Shown here piece by piece: positions 56,269 to 64,000 of a stretch of 64,000 bases of DNA (the stretch's first letter is position 1; each line of letters begins with the position of its first letter). The notes under the pieces were generated by a model. The model was not told the origin of the DNA and ran no database searches. It worked only from the letters and a program-made list of their open reading frames with translations. The stretch is from NCBI RefSeq assembly GCF_011397635.1, contig NC_064760.1:33003856-33067855 (forward strand). Direction: 5' to 3'. Origin of the DNA: Epinephelus fuscoguttatus (lineage: Eukaryota > Chordata > Actinopteri > Perciformes > Serranidae). The position numbers and the translations under genes were made by a program.

Positions 56269-56318
<50 letters not shown>
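56248..56318. repeat. (TTG)n(AAT)n compound microsatellite
   Basis: About 8 TTG units followed by about 16 AAT units. It ends exactly where the SINE begins, and more AAT-type repeats follow the SINE. Confidence 0.9.
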
Positions 56319-56319
<1 letters not shown>

Positions 56320-56683
56320 GCGCGGCACGGTGGTGTGGTGGTTAGCACTCTCGCCTCACAGCAAAAGGGTTGCCGGTTCGATCCCAGGTGTGGGAGCCCT
56401 TCTGTGCGGAGTTTGCATGTTCTCCCCGTGTCAGCGTGGGTTCTCTCCGGGCACTCCGGCTTCCTCCCACAGTCCAAAGACATGCAGATTGGGGACTAGG
56501 TTAATTGGTAACTCTAAATTGTCCATAAGTGTGAATGTGAGCGTGAATGGCTGTCTGTCTCTATGTGTCAGCCCTGCGATAGTCTGGCAACCTGTCCAGG
56601 GTGTACCCTGCCTCTCGCCCGATGTCAGCTGGGATAGGCTCCAGCCCCCCCGCAACCCTCAAGAGGATGAAGCGGTTAGAAGA
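56319..56683 (+). mobile_element. tRNA-derived SINE-like element, copy 2
   Basis: Full-length head-to-tail copy of the element at 3278-3643, with A-box-like TGGTGTGGTGGTTAGCAC and B-box GGTTCGATCC near the 5' end. It terminates GCGGTTAGAAG followed by GATGAATGAATGAATAATAA. It sits between AAT repeats, which hides any target duplication. Frames of 118 and 74 residues inside it are artefacts. Confidence 0.8.
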
Positions 56684-57107
56684 TGAATGAATGAATAATA
56701 ATAATGACAATAACAATAATAATATTAATGATAATGATAATGATGATAATGTTCAGTTATATAGAATTCATGAAAGCCAAAGCCAAGAGGGAAAAACACA
56801 ACAATTTAAAGAGGGGCAAAGCATCAAACTTATAAAACTAGTTGTGAAAATAAGACCAGGAAGCAAGAGTAAAATCAAGGGAAAATGTGATTTTAAACAA
56901 TTAAAATGAATACATATGTATTTAAACACTTTAATAAAAGAAAAATAATCAATCAATAAAGCTTTAAGATGTATTAAACCTTTAAACAAGTAGATTTTTG
57001 GTTTCCAGGTTGTGACCAATTCCCTTTCCATTAAAACCTTAATAAATGACTTATTAACCATGAATAAAACTAATACTTAATTTGAGTTCAGCAATTTTAC
57101 TAGGAAG

Positions 57108-58053
57108 TAGGGGTGAACAATAAGGCCCTAAAATAATATCACGTTATTTCAGGGTTTTTTTGTGATAACGATATTCTTGACAATATGACAAATTAGTAAA
57201 AAATATATTTTAATATCAATTTAAGAAAACAGAATTGCAACAAAATAAGTGATGTAGTTTTTCATGTCAACCCCAACAGCTTGTCTTCAAATATTCAGTA
57301 AAAACTAAACAAAAATGATCTTTCATTTCTTTAGTTTGTAAACAACAACAGTAACTCAGAGTGAGATTTAGATTCTGTATACAATATTAATAGTTCAACA
57401 AAATAAAATCTACCACAAATTACATATTTAAACAGCTCACGAATTCCCTGGGAGTAACCTGGGATCTATATATATATAAATCAACAAGTGATTTACCTTC
57501 TCTTTCAGCAAAATCCTAAATGATTGAATTTTTCATTTTCCACCTGGACCTTTATGCTCTGCCATTTCTCCTCTAATCATCACACTGTAACCTATGCTAC
57601 AATAGCTATTGCACAAGTGTCACGTAGGTTTACATTACCAGAGGTTTATGATGAAATCACTTGACAACACAGACTGACTCCTGTGGGTGCACAGCAAGCA
57701 GATAGGGTGAGACGCTGTGCTGCTGCCAGAGGAGTCGCTGAATGAGTTCCCTCAGAGCAGTAACTTGCTAAAAGAGTCTGAGAAGTCCGGGACGGTTCAT
57801 AAAACATTCAGAATGCCCAGGCCTAGCAATGCCACAGTTTATTCCACACTACTGAAGCTGCTCCTCTTTTAGGAACCACCACAGAGTTAGTTATAATTTC
57901 GCTTTCAGCATTGCTTGTTATTGCCATGGACAACAGTATGATGTCAATATGTCAACAAATCAAAATATCACAAGTATCATGATAAGAATTTTTCATATCA
58001 TATTAAAAATTATGCCAGCATGATCGTGAATGAGATGATATGGCACACCCCTA
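57108..58053. mobile_element. hAT-like non-autonomous element
   Basis: The edges TAGGGGTGAACAATA and the inverse of the right edge (TAGGGGTGTGCCATATC) share only the outer 8 bases clearly. Flanking CTAGGAAG and GTTGGAAG may be a degraded 8-bp target duplication. No coding frame is present. Confidence 0.5.
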
Positions 58054-58059
58054 GTTGGA

Positions 58060-58630
58060 AGAATGGTTTGTGGCCAGGTGGCAACCTCCACAGCTGAAAA
58101 TTGAAGCCAATTCCTAAGTGTCAAAAACTGCAGTTCTTTGAAGGGCCACTTGAGGCTGGCTCCAGGAGCCAGTCAATCCCCATAGACCCCCATGTTAAAA
58201 TTCCCAGCTTTAAAGCAGAAATAAACATGTTTACAGTCTGGTACAAAAAACTGTTTTGGTCTCTGTAGCTAATGTCCCTCTTCATGACAACTGTGCAGGG
58301 GTGAATTTTTATATAACTCACCCACTTACATCCTATTAGGGATTAAAGTTATGTATAAGGCGTGGCCACTTTGAGGGACAGGCTGTCTGCCGATAGTGTC
58401 CTCAGGTTCTCAGATCCAGCCCTCACTCCTCCACAGCTCCATCCTCTTGCCCAAATATGATCACTTCAGGCTCCAGCACTGGCTCCATTATGGCTATCTT
58501 GGCAACAGCATTACGTCAATCGCCAACATGCCGCTGGCCGTAATGCCGAACTCTAGGCTTCAAAACAGGAGTCCACAAACCAGTGGGTGACGTCATGGTG
58601 GCTATGTCCATTATTTTTGTAGTCAGTGTT
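58060..58630 (+). mobile_element. Dispersed repeat, third copy
   Basis: Matches 15497-16015 in order and orientation (GCAGTTCTTTGAAGGGCCAC, 'CAGAAATAAACATGTTTACAG', 'GGTCTCTGTAGCTAATG', 'GGAGTCCACAAACCAGTGGG'). It also carries a TGACGTCA (58588-58595) near its right end. Confidence 0.65.
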
Positions 58631-58639
58631 TGTGGCCAA

Positions 58640-59206
58640 TAAACAATGGTTTCATTTAGTATCAAGTCGAAGTGAGAGGAATGAGGACAGATCTAATTTA
58701 GATGGTTTACTCACTCTCTTCCCTCTGTAATTTTAATTGACAGAATATTGAATGTTCTTCCTGTATTTCACTACTTCACACATTCACACCTGAAAGCTTT
58801 CCAGCGCACTCAGTCTTCAACTGTTGGTGCCTTGGAGCAATTGGTAGTAAAGTGGATTGCACAATAGTGCCTTAACAGCAGTTGCTGAAGGACAGGGTTT
58901 TTAGTTTTCCCATATTGTCCCAGCCCGAGATATGAACCAGGCAGCAGTCTTACAACAGCCTCTTCCCTAACCTCTGCAGGCTACTAAAACCTTATTACAG
59001 GCCTTTAAGAGTCCAGGAGGTACTGTAGCCTCATGGCTGTCAGCCATAACAGTTCAGTCAGTCCTCCGCTGTATCCACTGTACAATGTGAGGATAGCTTC
59101 TCTCTGAGTTCAATAAAGAAGCTGGAATAAAAAGCCTTGAAATGACCTCTGTGTCATAACTGAACAAAAAATACAGATCAGTGTATCATCCTCCAGTGAA
59201 AAGGTG

Positions 59207-59248
<42 letters not shown>

Positions 59249-59335
59249 CTCCTCCTGTGAACCTGACAGAGGTGACGTCACTGAATCTGGAAGTGATTCG
59301 ACCAGGCTATGATGCTATTGGCCACGATTCAGAAG

Positions 59336-59377
<42 letters not shown>

Positions 59378-59992
59378 CTACCGACGCAAAGTCAACATGG
59401 CCGAAGTGTACATGTAGCGCTCTGGAGCAGTCTCATGATGATGAGGTAATTTCCCCAGAGTTTAACCCTCAGGAACATAACAGACATGCGTCCATTTCCA
59501 TCCCTCCATTCCTCTCTGTACTCTTTCATCCTTCTTCATCCTATTTAATTCTCCCACTTTTCCCTTTCTACCTGCGCCAGTTGCTTACCTTGAGTTGTCC
59601 TTCATTACATACATGTGTGACCCTCCTTCTTTATTTCTTCCAGTCATCTTTTGTCCTCTCCTTCACTCCTTGGCTTCAAAAATCCTTTCATACCACCGTC
59701 TTCTTCTTCTTGGCTTTTCACCACCTCTTTGATACTTCAAACAGACAGACATGGTAGCGACATTAGGTCACCGCTTTAGAGAATATAACCATATAAAACT
59801 TATTTTTGTTGCATCATATATTATTTTAGACTCAATAAATGACTCCAATAACTCTAACAAAAGTGTATTCAAATCCAGTGTGTTTGTAAAAAGAGGTGAA
59901 AGAGAGTCGGCTAACTTTTCAGGTTCATTGTGGAGTAAGTTCAAACTTATTCTAGCTAAACACTAACTTTACTAAATGTAAATTTATATAAT
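58640..59992. other. Intergenic with TG microsatellites
   Basis: TG runs at about 59210-59241 and 59340-59374 flank a non-repetitive 100-base segment. The 182-residue plus-strand frame at 59209-59757 consists of Cys-Val repeats and unrelated Ser/Pro sequence and is not credited. Confidence 0.55.
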
Positions 59993-60375
59993 TAAAACAG
60001 GTTGTACCACACTTATTCCTGATGGGAATGAGATTAGGTGTGTCTATTAGTTTACACCCAGGAGCATGTAACGGTTTACAAGCTAACGGAATGAGCTGAA
60101 AAAGTTATCGTTAGCTTGCTAACATATAAGTAAGAGGTAGGCTAAGCTAAAATGACACATTGTTGATGAATATATATGCTTAAATAAAGGTAGAGTAATG
60201 ACAATGTAAACCGGAAAACAACGCAACATCAAATTACAACAAGCTATGCCAGTAATATTTTGCCATAACGTCAGCTAGGTTAGCATAAACAGCACACTCG
60301 CACTCATTCTGAACAGCAACACACATATTTCTACTGACCGTTAATATGTCTAAACTGTAAGTTTTGGAAGATATA
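59993..60375. repeat. Third copy of the 52.4-53.7 kb dispersed repeat
   Basis: Shares AAAACAGGTTGTACCACAC, AGCTAACGGAAT, TTAGCTTGCTAACATA and CACACATATTTCT in the same order as the copies at 52425 and 52900. Confidence 0.45.
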
Positions 60376-60519
60376 CTACAGCATGTGTTATTATTGTTGT
60401 TTGATTATGGAGTTGATTGCTTTATCTTGGACAGTGCTACTGTAAATATTTCCCTGCTAATGTCTTTAGTAGATAAGGCATTTTAGGTTGTAGTAGCTAG
60501 TAGCTTCTAAAAAAAAAAA

Positions 60520-62361
60520 AAAGGTCCAGTGCGTTGGATTCAGGTGCATCTATTGGCAGAAATGGCTGTTTTCATTAGTGTAAAATCACCTGAAAATAAG
60601 AATTGCTGTGTTTTCATTACCTTAGAATGAGCCATTTATCAACGGAGTCCATCATGTATTTCTGTAGCAGCCCAGAGCACTGTTGCCAACTCTTCAGTAA
60701 GAAAAGGAGCTATTGGCTGTCCTAAAAGTCGCTAAATGTCATCGCCTAATTTACATAATTGTCGATATGCATGTAATTGTAATGGACGCTGTAGGAGAGA
60801 GGAATAACGTCGTGGGAGAGACAAAAACTGAGTAAAAAAAACACCCTGAATATGTTTAGAACTACAAATGAACCTTCTTTCAGTGATTTATATTAGACAA
60901 AGAAAATTTTACATTTACATCCCGCGCTGACTATAAACCAGGTCGGGATCAGCCAATGGTGGTTCCGCACATGCTCGATTCACTTGCAGTCTGGACGCGC
61001 AGGGGTTAACATCTCCTGCTCTGACTGCAGGTGGGAGGTAGGACTGGGCCGCATGTGAGTGCTTTGGGATGTGGGAGGGGCCCATGGCAGCATCCGCTGC
61101 TCGTTGAGAAGAATAAGAACGATACGTGCTTTCACGTCTCCAAAAGTCTCCAATAACATCAGAAAAAGTCGCTAGATTTGTCGCTAGTCGCTTTTTTGAA
61201 AAAGAGTCGCTACAGGGGTCTGAAAAGTCGCTAAATATAGCGACAAAGTAACTAAGTTGGCAACACTAGCCCAGAGCCAGGACCCCAGGAGCACTGCTCA
61301 GTCTTGCAGCCAGTTTTTTCCAGTGGCCACTCACAATATTGCAGCGAAAAAGTCTGCGACCCAAAAAGCATTTTCCCTATGGCCACCATTATAAAAGACA
61401 TGTCTGTGAAACTGTTGACAGAACACATCAAACTGCAAACAACTCAAGCTGCGACTCTTTCTATTATGATTGTCTGAGCCATGGTGGATTTATATTTGTA
61501 AACTTTTCTGAAGCCAAGAAAAGCAATTTAAAAATCTGTGACGTCGTCTTAATGTAAAGTCTATGAGGTGAGCAAGAACTTGCAGGCAGGAACAGTAGGA
61601 GAAACACTAGTGCACATTTTCAGAAGGCCCGCAGAAAGTGCGCTAGGCTTTGAAGCAAATTTTTGTAGTGGCCAAAAAACAAGTGTCACATGATGCCAAG
61701 TGGCCAAAATAGACTTTCTCCCATAGATTTACATTGGAAAAGAGACATCTGTAAATTAGGGGACAAACTCTTTTGAGCATCACAGTCCCCACAAAAAGAC
61801 TTGTTTCACTAACGGGATGTAATCCATTTGGTCTAATAACATTTGTAAAGTGTTGAAGAACCACAACATTAAATCACTATATCCCCATTCAAATTAGCAG
61901 AGCGCTTAACAAGAATAGTCAGCAGACATCTCTAATGCGCTTGCTCTATGGGCCCAATGATGCGGAAGCAACACCGATCATCTAGGTAATTTTATGCCAT
62001 GGAGCCTTTTTGGCTTCATGCGCCACTAAGCAACTTTTATAGTAAGGAATGGGGTCCTGCCTTCACTGCTGTATCCAGGTCTCTCAATACAGCTATGTTT
62101 TTCAGTGGCTACAAATACTACGAAAGTAAACCGGGAAACTTGAAACTTGAAACACTCCATTTGAATGAATACACGCCATCTTCGCATCCGATCACTAGTT
62201 ATTTATGTCCAGAATGGACAAACCAAACACAGGCTCTGTATAGGGCCATTCCCATTTTTGCGTAAGCCACTGTAATTCTCCTACACGTTTAACAAACAGT
62301 TAAGGTTTCAGTTCTGCAACCTCACCACTAGATGCCACCAAATCCTACACACTGGACCTTT
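60520..62361. mobile_element. DNA transposon with AAGGTCCAGTG ends, hosting a nested MITE
   Basis: The left end AAGGTCCAGTGCGTTGGATT and the reverse complement of the right end (AAAGGTCCAGTGTGTAGGAT) form a terminal inverted repeat around about 1.8 kb. A 589-bp element (60679-61267) is inserted near the left end. No transposase is recognised; the interior frames at 61339-61557 and 61999-62265 lack known motifs. Confidence 0.65.
60679..61267. mobile_element. 589-bp MITE with 10-bp flanking duplication
   Basis: Bounded by identical AGCCCAGAGC at 60669-60678 and 61268-61277. The ends ACTGTTGCCAACT and the inverse of the right edge (AGTGTTGCCAACT) match, with AGTCGCTAAAT-type motifs inside both ends. 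A duplication of 8-10 bp fits hAT, P or Mutator-like insertion; the superfamily is unresolved. Confidence 0.75.
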
Positions 62362-64000
62362 AAGGCTTTACTCACAAACCCTTGAATAGCTGGCACAGCT
62401 CAATCCTGATATTTACAGTGACGTCACCCCAGTAAAGCTCCTTTAGCATGAAATTATTACATTTCCCTGAGGTGAGCCAGGCTGAGAGGATGAAGACAGG
62501 CGGACAGGCAGTGCTGTGGGAGAGCGAAGGTAGCTTTAGAAGCTGATACTCACAGGAAAGACTCATTTGTCACCCTTGTCTCAAAGCCATATGTGATTGC
62601 CAAAAGTGTGTGTGTGGTGGGGTAAGGATCATGAGAGTGTGATGCACGCTGATTTTTGGGGGGGAGCTGAAAGGGGCTTTGAAGCAGCATCACTGCTCTC
62701 CGCCACATGTATACCCATGAGAGCTGCTCTTCTGTTTCTCTCTTACATTTCTTACTCCATCTCTGTCTGCTCTCTCCTTCTCTCTCTCTCTGTGACCACT
62801 AAATGTTCTCCCACTCGAGGCACATGGTGATTATGGTGGGTCCACATGAAGACATGTCAGTGACGTTATGAAGCACTGAGCAGTGTCTAACTTTATGGTT
62901 CAACGCAACTCTGTGGCCAGCTGTTACCATAGCAGTTTTGGGGCTATATGTGTGTGTGTGTGTGTCAGCCTGTGCTTTATGTATGGCTTGGGAGCACTGA
63001 AAGGGACAAAGTCATTTGTCACTTGCGGCTTCACATGTCTGGTATTGAAATTGATGACAAATCTATGAGGTGTGTGTCTGTGCGTGTGTTCATATTTGTT
63101 GGCTTATGTGTGGGTGATGTCATGCATGAGAGCTTCTTTTTCTCACACTTTATGAAACCAGCCATGCCCCTGTAGACTCTCTCAGTTTGCTGACATTGCA
63201 TGCAAGGAGTGTGTGTGTTTGCGTCTACATGTGCATGTGTGTATTTTTATTGCTTTTGTTGGACATTTGCTGCAGACCACAGGGAAACACTGGCATTCAA
63301 ACTCCATCATGCACGCCTGCCATCCACCATTATGACGCCTGCTGCCTCTGTGTGCCTGTGCACAAAAACATGGGTGTCCATTTGGGTATGTTTTGCTCTT
63401 TTCAGCCTGAGACACACAGAAATTCTACCTAGCAGGCTTGTTAGAAAGTTTGAGACGTAAACTGGATGGACGGCAAGTTTAATCTGCCGTTAATCAGCTC
63501 CTCGGAAAACTCACTCAAGCATCAGACACTGCAGATTGCTCTGCCTCTCCCTGTAACTCCCTCTCTGTTTTTCCCAGTCATCACTTTACTCTCCCCCAGA
63601 ATCACTCCATTACACCCCCACCTGCCTCCTCGCTTCTCTCCCAAATCATCCCTTGTTTCCCTCTGGAACGAGAGTGCGGTTGCCTCCTGGCCCCCTCCTC
63701 AGCTTTTTTTCCTCTTCCTCTCTTGTGTGTGATGCTGAGAAGCCCTCAGGATTAAATCTAAGTCTTTTGTTTATCATCTCAGCTATTACTGCTAATGCTG
63801 GCTCTCCTTCTCTCTTGCTGCGTGTGTGTGCGTGTGTGTCCACGCATGCATGTGTGGGCAAGCTCTCAGATCAAACACAGCGTAAGACGAGCCCATAAAC
63901 AAGCCTTCAGGACCACTTAGGGTTTTCAGGCAGAGTCAGTTTGGGGGGGTAGGCGGAGGGGGAGTTAGGTACAGAAATCAGCTGCTCTGTTTATGTACCT
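62362..64000. other. Intergenic to window end, no gene supported
   Basis: C/T-rich tracts near 62740-62800 and 63540-63730 and short TG runs near 62948-62965. Overlapping 60-90 residue ORFs on both strands have no domain or splice context. Confidence 0.5.

Noticed and set aside
59209..59757. 182-residue plus-strand ORF
   Set aside because: Built from two TG repeats translated as Cys-Val joined to unrelated sequence.

Overview
This window is nuclear DNA from a vertebrate, almost certainly a teleost fish and probably a percomorph. The evidence is intron-rich genes with GT-AG splice sites, dense (CA/TG)n microsatellites, and several interspersed repeats of the fish type: a tRNA-headed SINE-like element, TTAA-flanked and hAT/Harbinger-like MITEs, and a dead Tc1/mariner copy. 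Nothing bacterial or organellar is present. The species assignment is inference; I could not run a search.

Three protein-coding genes can be rebuilt exon by exon, each with a closed reading frame. (1) tent5d (old name fam46d), minus strand, coding exons 12247-11942 and 11566-8183, encodes a TENT5-family nucleotidyltransferase. It is 1229 residues long because about 840 residues of low-complexity sequence sit between the two conserved halves. (2) chmp1b, plus strand, eight coding exons 17732-22985, encodes a 200-residue ESCRT-III subunit. (3) tbx22, minus strand, eight coding exons 43063-36944, encodes a 507-residue T-box factor. As I recall it, this trio matches human Xq21.1 (TENT5D, CHMP1B2P pseudogene, TBX22), which supports the orthology calls. 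It also implies that this intron-bearing chmp1b is the parental locus of the intronless human CHMP1B.

Layout: 1-8.1 kb is repeat-rich, with nested transposons, a 234-bp near-perfect inverted repeat at 2.7-3.8 kb, and the probable tent5d 3'UTR. 8.2-14.9 kb is tent5d. 14.9-17.7 kb is the interval between the head-to-head promoters of tent5d and chmp1b, and it holds two MITEs. 17.7-23.0 kb is chmp1b. 23-36.8 kb is intergenic, with a TTAA-flanked transposon, a Tc1-like pseudogene and other repeats. 36.9-43.1 kb is tbx22. 43.1-64 kb lies upstream of tbx22 and has no supported gene. It contains MITEs with clear target-site duplications, a second SINE copy, microsatellites and one orphan exon-like ORF at 47.9 kb, and it is a plausible location for tbx22 enhancers.

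The three genes do not form a pathway: one is an RNA-tailing enzyme, one a membrane-remodelling ESCRT subunit and one a craniofacial transcription factor. The most unusual items are the giant disordered insertion in tent5d, the 234-bp inverted repeat built around a SINE, the microsatellites that form tbx22 splice sites, and the nested DNA transposons.
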